From SIG447 sp045577075 (GTDB taxonomy: Bacteria; Bacillota; Clostridia; UMGS1883; UMGS1540), in contig JAZNHR010000004.1 of NCBI GenBank assembly GCA_045577075.1, positions 1 through 5,365 of the forward strand: DNA of 5,365 bases. Reading direction: 5' to 3'. This document shows positions 1 through 4,647 of this stretch, in pieces. The notes beneath the pieces were generated by a model. That model worked only from the letters and a program-made list of their open reading frames with translations. It was not told where the DNA came from and made no database searches. The first letter of the stretch is position 1, and every line of letters starts with the position of its first letter. The position numbers and the translations under genes are program-made.

Positions 1-551
1 TGCAGTCGTTTTACAATTCTCTCATGCAAATTATCCAAAAGCATTTGTGTTTTGAATCTGTCATCCCAAATGGCGTAGTCGACCACAAACGCAATAATGG
101 AATAGATGAAAACCTCCGCTTCTAAATAGGAGCAATCAAAAATGTTCATGATTTTGTGCGCATATTTCTCATAGAAGAGCCGAAAATCCTTCGATTTATC
201 GCGCATGCGTTCCCCGTAAACAGGGCTTGTGGTGATTTGAAGGGCAAGACGCAGCTCATATTTATATTTTTCTACCTCGTCCAAAAGCGTATCAAAGTAT
301 TTCTGAATTTCATCGGTGTGGTCCAAGGTGTACTGCATCAAAGCGTCCACCACTTTGGAAAGACCATACTTTCCTGCGCTTATCCAAATATCATCCTTGT
401 TCGCAAACCAATGGTACAAGCTACTTTGTGAAAGCTTCATTTCTCGGCAAAGTTCACCTATGGAAGCATTCACAAGACCCGTCTGCAAAAGATATTCCCA
501 CGTCTTTTGCGTAATGGCTTGTTTCCGGTCGGACACCGTATACATGTCCAT
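1..551 (-). CDS. TetR/AcrR-family transcriptional regulator, 3' end cut by the window edge
   Basis: The frame is open from an ATG at 551 to the left edge, giving 183 visible residues. Most TetR proteins are about 190-210 residues, so only the extreme C-terminus is probably missing. Residues about 27-56 form the family's helix-turn-helix: SIGELCREM, a turn, then SQSSLYHWFANKDDIW, matching the usual pattern of an S/T-x-x-x-LY-x-x-F recognition helix followed by a K-D/E-x-L/I/W helix. The remainder is a helical ligand-binding domain, which is too variable to predict the effector. The start at 551 is chosen because AGGAGG (558-563) lies 6 bases upstream; the second in-frame ATG at 545 would be 12 bases away. 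A perfect inverted repeat at 591-610 is a likely autoregulatory operator. A terminator at 619-660 separates the gene from the recombinase upstream, so it probably has its own promoter. Target genes are probably beyond the left edge. Confidence 0.9.
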   Translation of the reverse strand, partial: MDMYTVSDRKQAITQKTWEYLLQTGLVNASIGELCREMKLSQSSLYHWFANKDDIWISAGKYGLSKVVDALMQYTLDHTDEIQKYFDTLLDEVEKYKYELRLALQITTSPVYGERMRDKSKDFRLFYEKYAHKIMNIFDCSYLEAEVFIYSIIAFVVDYAIWDDRFKTQMLLDNLHERIVKRL

Positions 552-572
552 GCTCGGCCTCCTCATTTTTTA

Positions 573-601
573 TATATATGCCTCGGGCTTTGTGTAATGA
601 A
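573..601 (-). promoter_or_regulatory. Weak candidate tetR promoter
   Basis: On the minus strand TTCATT (596-601) is followed after 17 bases by TATATA (573-578), just upstream of the tetR ribosome binding site. The -35 match is poor and the leader would be very short. The -35 overlaps the inverted repeat at 591-610, as expected for an autorepressed TetR gene. A promoter is expected here because a terminator lies directly upstream, but the exact elements are uncertain. Confidence 0.35.
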
Positions 602-610
602 CGTTACACA
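591..610. promoter_or_regulatory. Probable TetR operator: 20-bp inverted repeat
   Basis: TGTGTAA and TTACACA are perfect 7-base inverted arms around the 6-base centre TGAACG. Size, symmetry and position (40 bases upstream of the tetR start, between an upstream terminator and the ribosome binding site) are typical of operators bound by TetR-family dimers. Assignment to the adjacent regulator is inferred from proximity. Confidence 0.6.
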
Positions 611-618
611 CGAGTTGT

Positions 619-660
619 AAAAAAAAAGCCTGCACCATAATCGAAATTATGTGTAGAGGC
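619..660 (-). terminator. Intrinsic terminator built from repeat copy 1
   Basis: Read on the minus strand, an outer GCCT/AGGC stem (657-660 with 628-631) and an inner CATAAT/ATTATG stem enclose a TTCG tetraloop (642-645). An internal loop separates the two stems, and the hairpin is followed at once by nine T (627-619). It would stop transcripts from the promoter at 722-750 and any read-through from the recombinase gene before they reach tetR. Confidence 0.75.
636..653 (+). repeat. Palindromic site copy 1 (CGAA orientation)
   Basis: The core CATAAT-CGAA-ATTATG plus TG is shared with copies 2 and 3. The left flank is CTGCAC (630-635), resembling the CTGCAA left of copy 3. The asymmetric centre CGAA gives the site a direction. 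It also forms the inner stem of the terminator at 619-660. Confidence 0.8.
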
Positions 661-665
661 ATTCT

Positions 666-685
666 CACATAATCGAAATTATGTG
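666..685 (+). repeat. Palindromic site copy 2 (CGAA orientation)
   Basis: This is the most symmetric copy: CACATAAT and ATTATGTG are perfect 8-base arms around CGAA. It has the same orientation as copy 1 and its core lies 32 bases away, about three helical turns. It shares 19 consecutive bases with the reverse complement of copy 3. Confidence 0.85.
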
Positions 686-691
686 GGAACA

Positions 692-711
692 ACATATGAA
701 CTTACATATGT
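692..711. repeat. Inverted repeat ACATATG-N6-CATATGT
   Basis: Perfect 7-base arms surround a 6-base spacer. It lies at the expected 5' end of the transcript from the 722-750 promoter, so it could be a 5' stabilising hairpin in RNA or a protein-binding site at the transcription start. Confidence 0.6.
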
Positions 712-721
712 ATTTTCTAAC

Positions 722-750
722 ATTATAGCATGGGAAAGGGTGTTTGTCAA
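722..750 (-). promoter_or_regulatory. Perfect consensus sigma-A promoter facing tetR
   Basis: On the minus strand TTGACA (745-750), a 17-base spacer and TATAAT (722-727) match the consensus exactly. A TG one base before the -10 gives an extended -10 (TGCTATAAT). Transcription should start near 715 and run left. No gene follows directly: the transcript enters hairpins and a terminator. The promoter lies between oppositely oriented copies of the recombination-like site. Confidence 0.8.
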
Positions 751-810
751 TGATTTGCGTTCATTTTATTAAATTTTGTCAATTTACAACTAAAAAAGGT
801 AACAGAAAAC

Positions 811-845
811 AGACCGGCTGATAAAAAACCAACATATTCCGGTCT
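811..845 (-). terminator. Possible weak terminator or hairpin downstream of the recombinase gene
   Basis: AGACCGG (811-817) and CCGGTCT (839-845) are perfect 7-base arms with a 21-base loop. On the minus strand the hairpin is followed by GTTTTCTGTT, an imperfect T tract. It could end the recombinase transcript about 110 bases after its stop codon. The long loop makes this uncertain. Confidence 0.35.
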
Positions 846-927
846 TATTGTCGTTGCGTTTTTTGAATTTAAATACACTTTTTTCAAATCTTCTGTAGTT
901 TTACTTAAATACAATGAATTGTCTGCA

Positions 928-946
928 ACATAATTTCGATTATGTG
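928..946 (-). repeat. Palindromic site copy 3 (inverted, TTCG centre on the plus strand)
   Basis: The reverse complement reads CACATAATCGAAATTATGT, identical over 19 bases to copy 2, so this copy is inverted relative to copies 1 and 2. It lies 8 bases beyond the recombinase stop codon. On the plus strand its hairpin is followed after a few bases by seven T (950-956), so it could also act as a terminator for rightward transcripts. Confidence 0.8.
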
Positions 947-954
947 GTATTTTT

Positions 955-1791
955 TTATAGCCTTAAAAGTCCGAGCCGTTGAATTTGACGGCTGTGGATA
1001 TCTCCCGTCTCCATTGTATAAATACGGGTGGTGTTGATGCTGCTGTGGCCCAAGATGTCCGCCAGGCGCACAATGTCCTTTTGAATGGAATAATAGGTAC
1101 GGGCGAACAAATGGCGGAGATTATGGGGAAATACTTTTTCCTTTGCCACACCTGCACTTTCGCAAAGGGCTTTCATCATTTTCCATATTGTACTGCGATC
1201 AAGCGGTTTGCCTGTTTTTGTTATGAAAACGGGGCCGCCTTTTATTTTTTCTTCTTTTATATAGTCTGCCAGCATTTTGCATAGGGCCTTCGGCAAAAAG
1301 ACGACACGCATTTTCCCTTTACACTGGATGGTTGCCTTCCTCGATTTTACAGCTTCGGCAGTAATGGCGCAAAGCTCCGACACTCTTATGCCGCTTGCGC
1401 AAATCGTTTGCATCAGGAGATACAGCCGTTTGTTTCTTTTTTGCTGTGCCGCTTCCAAAAGCCGCTCGTATTCGGCCTTTGTCAGCTCTTTGTTTTGGTC
1501 CGCAAAAATCTGTTTTTGGATTTTCAGCATTTTTACGGTCATGCCGTGCCAGTCACAAAAAGCAAAGAAACTGTTTAAAGAAGATAAAACAGAATTGACA
1601 GAGGCAGGCGCGTACTGGGCAGAGAGATGTGCTTTATAGGCAAGCACGGTCATTTTGTCCACTTCGCCACCTTCAGTCCACCGAAAAAACGCTAAAACAT
1701 CACGCAGATATTTTTCCTGCGTGGCGGCAGACTTTTCCTCTTCCATAAGGTGAATTTTAAATTGTTCAATACGGTTTTTTGTCAAGTTCAT
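955..1791 (-). CDS. Tyrosine recombinase / phage-integrase-family site-specific recombinase
   Basis: The 278-residue protein has the two-domain Xer/integrase layout. Residues about 1-85 form the SAM-like core-binding domain. Residues about 103-278 form the catalytic domain with the full active-site set: R136 (SGIRVSEL), the beta-hairpin lysine K158 (CKGKMRVV), H223 and R226 (HNLRH), H249 (LGHSS) and the nucleophile Y258 (RIYT). It is compact and lacks the arm-binding domain of lambda-type integrases, so it resembles XerC/D or stand-alone inversion recombinases more than a phage integrase. The start at 1791 has an AAGGAAG ribosome binding site 8 bases upstream. No excisionase or phage genes are visible. 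Three copies of a palindromic site lie just downstream, the nearest 8 bases from the stop codon, and are its likely substrates. It may be an invertase, a mobile-cassette recombinase or a degenerate-element remnant; the catalytic residues are intact. Confidence 0.9.
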   Translation of the reverse strand: MNLTKNRIEQFKIHLMEEEKSAATQEKYLRDVLAFFRWTEGGEVDKMTVLAYKAHLSAQYAPASVNSVLSSLNSFFAFCDWHGMTVKMLKIQKQIFADQNKELTKAEYERLLEAAQQKRNKRLYLLMQTICASGIRVSELCAITAEAVKSRKATIQCKGKMRVVFLPKALCKMLADYIKEEKIKGGPVFITKTGKPLDRSTIWKMMKALCESAGVAKEKVFPHNLRHLFARTYYSIQKDIVRLADILGHSSINTTRIYTMETGDIHSRQIQRLGLLRL

Positions 1792-1834
1792 TGTTGCAAC
1801 TTCCTTTCCTGTTTTATATTATTGTTAGTCGTGG

Positions 1835-1862
1835 CTCATAATATATACAATGAAGTTGTCAA
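1835..1862 (-). promoter_or_regulatory. Candidate promoter of the recombinase gene
   Basis: A perfect TTGACA (1857-1862) is followed after 16 bases by TATGAG (1835-1840), a weak -10. The leader would be about 37 nt. Fifteen bases including the -35 (1856-1870) are identical to those at the -35 of the promoter at 722-750. Moderate basal expression is expected. Confidence 0.5.
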
Positions 1863-1870
1863 TGATTTGC
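1845..1870 (+). repeat. Composite repeat upstream of the recombinase
   Basis: The left part (ATACAATGAA, one extra G, TTGTC) matches 909-923, and the right part (TTGTCAATGATTTGC) matches 744-758 exactly. The two matches overlap at TTGTC. Both partner sites lie in the intergenic region on the other side of the recombinase gene. Confidence 0.55.
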
Positions 1871-1959
1871 ACCACGCGTCCTGCGCGGTACCCCGATGTA
1901 AAAATAATAGGGATTTTAACTGGGTAAAGAATAAAAAATTTGATAAAACAAAGTGAACG
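1871..1959. other. Non-coding spacer with a GC-rich hairpin
   Basis: ACC(A)CGCG and CGCGGT (1871-1878 with 1884-1889) form a short hairpin with one bulge and no T tract, immediately upstream of the recombinase -35. The rest is AT-rich, with no gene or clear signal. Confidence 0.4.
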
Positions 1960-1986
1960 GTACACCCCCGAAAGACGGGGGTGTAC
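1960..1986 (-). terminator. Terminator-like hairpin closing the three-gene operon
   Basis: GTACACCCCCG and CGGGGGTGTAC form a perfect 11-bp stem with a 5-base loop, 20 bases beyond the deacetylase stop codon. On the minus strand the following bases (CGTTCACTTTGTTTT) give only an interrupted T tract, so termination may be incomplete. The hairpin could also protect the 3' end of the mRNA. Confidence 0.65.
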
Positions 1987-2006
1987 ACGAAACAGAAAAA
2001 ACTTTT

Positions 2007-2897
2007 TTAGAAGCGTGCTGCAATTTCGCTGGCGGTGCCAAACTCTGCACCTTCCTCAAGCAGCATTTTAATAAGCTTATCCAGCTCGTTTGTGGCGTAT
2101 TCGCCACAGTTTTTCGTAATAAAGTCATCCGGAATTACGGTTGCTTCCCCGAAGTTATAGCTCTTTTCCATGGGCCAGAATTCCCAAGGGTGGATGTAGA
2201 GGCAAATTACCGTGGGCAAATCCTTTTCCTTGCAGAAATCTGCAAAGCCATGGATTTTGTTCATGACGAAATCGGCGCCTTCTGTTCTGAACTGGGGCCA
2301 CTGGTCGCGGTCACGCTCAAGTCCGGGATCTGCTGATTCCATCACCATGTCGGCAAAGTTCGGGACTTCCACAATCTTCATGTCGCCCTTCTTTGTCCAG
2401 TCCTCACTGGAGGGGTGATAGGGCGCAAACTGCTCGCGGTAGAAGTACATGGGGTAGGTACAGTCGGAAGTGTAGCCCAGCTTTTCAAGGGCATTGACGA
2501 CTGCAGTAGAGCCCCAAAGACGAGGGCAGCGGAAGGATGTGGGATGTACGCCCGAGGCTTCTTCTACAAGCTTTGTTGCCATTTCGATTCTGGGGTATAC
2601 TTCGTGAGGCAGAAGGGGCTTTACACCGGGAAGGGGAAAAAGCTCGTCACCCACCGTTTCGTGGTAGAGGCTGTGGCAACCGACTTCGCTGGTGCTTTCT
2701 GCAACCATTTTTGCAATTTCGGGATTCATTTCTGCGCTTTCACCCGTAAAGAAGAAGGTGCCGGCAACACCGTGCTTTTTGAATAAATCGAGAAGAATCG
2801 GTACACCGTTTTTTACGCCCTCGTAAAACGGAGTAAAGCTACCGACGTCTGTTTCCACGTCAACGCCGATAATGACATACATTTTGTTCTTGTCCAT
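2007..2897 (-). CDS. NodB-fold polysaccharide deacetylase-family hydrolase, cytoplasmic
   Basis: The 296-residue protein carries the NodB-homology motifs in order: D13-V-E15 (catalytic base and metal region), H75-x3-H79 (GCHSLYHE, metal histidines), R123-x-P125 (SFRCPRLWGS), DCTYP (145-149) and H236 (IHPWEF). Family members hydrolyse N- or O-acyl groups with a divalent metal, but the fold also includes cyclic-amide hydrolases such as PuuE-type allantoinase and the cytoplasmic Helicobacter PgdA-like proteins. There is no signal peptide or membrane segment, so an intracellular small molecule is a more likely substrate than cell-wall glycan. The start at 2897 is supported by AAAGGAAG 6 bases upstream. 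It is the last gene of the operon, 17 bases after the ASRT-like gene, which implies co-translation. Family assignment is firm; substrate is unknown. Confidence 0.88.
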   Translation of the reverse strand: MDKNKMYVIIGVDVETDVGSFTPFYEGVKNGVPILLDLFKKHGVAGTFFFTGESAEMNPEIAKMVAESTSEVGCHSLYHETVGDELFPLPGVKPLLPHEVYPRIEMATKLVEEASGVHPTSFRCPRLWGSTAVVNALEKLGYTSDCTYPMYFYREQFAPYHPSSEDWTKKGDMKIVEVPNFADMVMESADPGLERDRDQWPQFRTEGADFVMNKIHGFADFCKEKDLPTVICLYIHPWEFWPMEKSYNFGEATVIPDDFITKNCGEYATNELDKLIKMLLEEGAEFGTASEIAARF

Positions 2898-2914
2898 TTT
2901 AAGCTTCCTTTCCG

Positions 2915-3280
2915 TTAATTGGAATAACCCATTACCGTATAGAATGCCATGGGCTGGTCGGTCGTATCAAGACGGCCGTACTGTGCCACGACTTCCACGT
3001 CACTTTCAATGCGGATAGCATACTGGGTAAGTGCCGGAATTTCAAAACCGCCGAAATCATCGGGGTTATACGTTCTCAGGCAACGAACGCGGTTTGCATC
3101 TACCACGAGGGGAATGTCCCGAACGGGGTCACGGTCAGCAAAATACAGCGTCATTTTAATGTTTGCCGGCACATCGTTCATGTTGAGAATGATAATGGAT
3201 TCGTGGCCGATTGCGGGGAAATTACCCTTTTCCGGCATTTCAAGGTCGGGATAAACCCAGAGTTTTTTACCGTTATTCAT
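2915..3280 (-). CDS. ASRT-family protein (sensory rhodopsin transducer-like, PF07100-type)
   Basis: The 121-residue protein matches the Anabaena sensory rhodopsin transducer family in length and motifs: W8-x2-P11-D, G25-HES-28, YFADRDPV (46-53), the R-x-R-x-LR segment (64-69) and ESDVEVV-x-QYGRLDT (92-106). The family is an all-beta sandwich found in many bacteria without rhodopsin. Published comparative work (de Souza, Iyer and Aravind) proposed that it binds small molecules, probably sugars. No rhodopsin is visible here, so the name should not be read as a light-sensing function. Two adjacent ATGs exist (3283, 3280); 3280 is preferred because AAGGAGG then sits 6 bases upstream, against 3 bases for the other. 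It lies between the M24-like gene and the deacetylase, consistent with sensing or binding the metabolite they process. A terminator-like hairpin immediately upstream may lower its expression. Confidence 0.85.
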   Translation of the reverse strand: MNNGKKLWVYPDLEMPEKGNFPAIGHESIIILNMNDVPANIKMTLYFADRDPVRDIPLVVDANRVRCLRTYNPDDFGGFEIPALTQYAIRIESDVEVVAQYGRLDTTDQPMAFYTVMGYSN

Positions 3281-3293
3281 CATAAACCTCCTT

Positions 3294-3329
3294 AAAAAAA
3301 CAGGCAGTACGGCAATAAGCCGTACTGCC
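3294..3329 (-). terminator. Intra-operon terminator or processing hairpin
   Basis: GGCAGTACGGC and GCCGTACTGCC form a perfect 11-bp stem with a 5-base loop. On the minus strand TG and then seven T (3300-3294) follow. The ribosome binding site of the ASRT-like gene starts 2 bases after the T tract. It lies 12 bases beyond the M24-like stop codon, so downstream genes depend on read-through, processing, or a promoter inside the M24-like gene. Confidence 0.8.
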
Positions 3330-3341
3330 GATTTCAATGCT

Positions 3342-4511
3342 TTAGAATTCCAGTTCGTAAATGGTACCAATCTGGTCGCTAAGTAAGTCAACACCGTTTT
3401 CGGTAATGGCAATCGGTTTTTCCCAACGGAGACCGAAGTCACTGCCCATGGCGAAGGTGTCAATCTGGAAGGTCATGTTCTTCTGGAGAATGTAGTCAGA
3501 AATGGTTTCCATCCAGGGTGCTTCTACTTCGATAAGGCCGAGACCGTGGCAGGGGCCGTAGAAGTAATTATCACGCTTACCGTTTTCTTCAAAGAACTTA
3601 ATGAAGTTCTTTGCAACGTCGCCGGAAAGGACGCCTGCGCGAAGCTGCTTTTCTGTCCACATATGTGCCTGGAGACCGAATTCAACAAGTTCCTTCTTCT
3701 CTCCTGTCAGCTTACCCATGCTAATGGGCATACCGATACTGGGAGAATAGCCACAGATTTTTGCGGAAAGGTTGAGCTGAACAATATCGCCCATCTGGAT
3801 TTCCTTGTAGGAAGAACGGGAGATGGCGTGCTTTGTGCTCTTCTGGCTGAAGCAGTACATCGGCAGACCTTCGTATTCTGCGCCGTTTTCGTAAATCGTC
3901 TTCTGTGCAATACCGACAAGCTGCAGCTCTGTCATGCCCGGGCGAATTGCCTTGATAACAGCATCTGTTGCCTTTTGGGTAATGCGAGCAGCTTCTCTGA
4001 GGCATGCGATTTCGTTATCGCTCTTTACAGAACGAAGCTTTACCATGATATCGTCAGAACGAACGATTTCTGCCTTCGGGTATGCGTTCTTGAGGCCTTC
4101 CATCATAACAACGTTTGTGTCCAGCCATGCTGCAACACCGATTTTGATGTTTTCGCCCGTAACACCCAGCTTCTTAAATACATCATTATAGGTCTGGGGC
4201 TTCAGCTCGGGATATGCAGGGTTTGCAGATTCACGGTATTCGAGCAGTACGAAAATGTCATCAATTACGCCAAAGTCGGAAGCAAAGATTTCGCTTTCCG
4301 GACCTACCATCAGCGCAACATTACCCGTTGCGGAAATGGCAACACCACATCTTTCAAATACGGGCCAGAAGTTACTGAAGTAACGTGTGTTTGCATAGTC
4401 CGCTTCACTCCCGTTAACAACTAAAACGTCAAGACCGCGTTCCGCAATGAGTGCTGCCGCATTTTTAACTCTCTGCTTGTATTCCTCCAAGGGAATCTGT
4501 ACTCTACTCAT
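3342..4511 (-). CDS. Pita-bread-fold M24/creatinase-like hydrolase with a degenerate metal site
   Basis: The 389-residue protein has an N-terminal creatinase/prolidase domain (about 8-150) and a C-terminal pita-bread domain (about 165-385). Active M24 peptidases use D, D, H, E, E as metal ligands. The aligned positions here are N247 (in GDIVQLN), S258 (in GYSPS), H322 (CHGLG), D351 (FQID) and E364 (LRWE), so both aspartates are lost. The GDI-x2-LN segment recalls creatinase, a metal-independent C-N hydrolase, and H228 (KHAIS) falls where creatinase has its catalytic histidine. Aminopeptidase activity is therefore doubtful; a creatinase-like amidinohydrolase or another small-molecule hydrolase is more plausible. 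The start at 4511 is chosen because AGGAGG is 6 bases upstream; the longer frame to 4553 lacks such a site and would start at about the transcription start. It is the first gene of the operon, with a strong promoter at 4565-4593. Confidence 0.85.
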   Translation of the reverse strand: MSRVQIPLEEYKQRVKNAAALIAERGLDVLVVNGSEADYANTRYFSNFWPVFERCGVAISATGNVALMVGPESEIFASDFGVIDDIFVLLEYRESANPAYPELKPQTYNDVFKKLGVTGENIKIGVAAWLDTNVVMMEGLKNAYPKAEIVRSDDIMVKLRSVKSDNEIACLREAARITQKATDAVIKAIRPGMTELQLVGIAQKTIYENGAEYEGLPMYCFSQKSTKHAISRSSYKEIQMGDIVQLNLSAKICGYSPSIGMPISMGKLTGEKKELVEFGLQAHMWTEKQLRAGVLSGDVAKNFIKFFEENGKRDNYFYGPCHGLGLIEVEAPWMETISDYILQKNMTFQIDTFAMGSDFGLRWEKPIAITENGVDLLSDQIGTIYELEF

Positions 4512-4542
4512 GGTTTTCCTCCTAAAAAAAGAAATAGTTGGT

Positions 4543-4558
4543 AACGAATACAATCGTT
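4543..4558. promoter_or_regulatory. Inverted repeat at the operon transcription start
   Basis: AACGA and TCGTT form 5-base arms around a 6-base spacer, covering the expected start point of the operon mRNA. The position suits a repressor operator, but the arms are short and no regulator is identified. Confidence 0.3.
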
Positions 4559-4564
4559 TACTAA

Positions 4565-4593
4565 ATCATACCCGTTTTTTAAAGAAATGTCAA
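4565..4593 (-). promoter_or_regulatory. Strong sigma-A promoter of the M24-like/ASRT/deacetylase operon
   Basis: On the minus strand TTGACA (4588-4593), a 17-base spacer and TATGAT (4565-4570) match 11 of 12 consensus bases. Transcription should start near 4558, giving a leader of about 47 nt before the M24-like start codon. Confidence 0.8.
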
Positions 4594-4647
4594 TAGATTT
4601 TCTACTTTTTTATTCCTTTTTTTACGTTTGCGCGCCCTGTCCATGCC

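Larger units (their letters stand above)
619..715 (-). ncRNA. Predicted ~97-nt structured RNA (small RNA or tetR leader/attenuator)
   Basis: A consensus sigma-A promoter (722-750) would start a minus-strand transcript near 715. The transcript holds three consecutive hairpins: ACATATG/CATATGT (692-711), the perfect 8-bp stem CACATAAT/ATTATGTG with a TTCG loop (666-685), and the terminator hairpin ending in nine U (619-660). No credible reading frame lies within it: one ATG is followed directly by TAA, and a 41-codon frame from 695 has no Shine-Dalgarno sequence. It could be a free small RNA or a premature-termination leader controlling read-through into tetR. I do not recognise it as a known RNA family. 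The evidence is architectural only. Confidence 0.5.
636..946. other. Candidate invertible segment bounded by inverted sites
   Basis: Sites with centre CGAA at the left (copies 1 and 2) and centre TTCG at the right (copy 3) enclose about 240-290 bases of AT-rich DNA. This DNA contains an outward-facing consensus promoter and no gene, and it lies directly beside a tyrosine recombinase gene. This is the usual layout of promoter-inversion phase switches. Inversion itself is inferred; nothing in a single sequence proves it. Confidence 0.45.

Noticed and set aside
636..685. A chromosomal dif site for XerC/XerD
   Set aside because: The TTATGT half-site resembles Firmicute dif, but the 4-base centre, the multiple copies and the lack of the remaining dif consensus argue against it.
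570..695. A 41-codon minus-strand frame inside the predicted structured RNA, as a leader peptide
   Set aside because: There is no Shine-Dalgarno sequence before the ATG at 695, and the frame runs through the hairpins, the T tract and the operator. The nearby ATG-TAA is also not credible.
636..946. A CRISPR array
   Set aside because: There are only three copies, with unequal spacing (32 and about 261 bases) and opposite orientations; no cas genes are present.
1837..1852. CATAAT-N4-ACAATG upstream of the recombinase as a fourth recombination site
   Set aside because: Only one arm matches the core fully; the other matches 3 of 6 bases in an AT-rich stretch, which is expected by chance.
1953..2336. 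A plus-strand frame of 127 codons across the end of the deacetylase gene
   Set aside because: It overlaps the operon-closing hairpin and the antisense of the conserved C-terminal deacetylase motif; no supporting signals.
3281..3463. An extended N-terminus for the ASRT-like protein, starting at 3463
   Set aside because: The extension would overlap the end of the M24-like gene and cross the strong hairpin at 3303-3329. The family length and the AAGGAGG site fit a start at 3280.
3546..4424. A long plus-strand open frame (292 codons) opposite the M24-like gene
   Set aside because: It is a shadow of the minus-strand gene, whose domains and motifs are clear. It has no ribosome binding site or recognisable domain.
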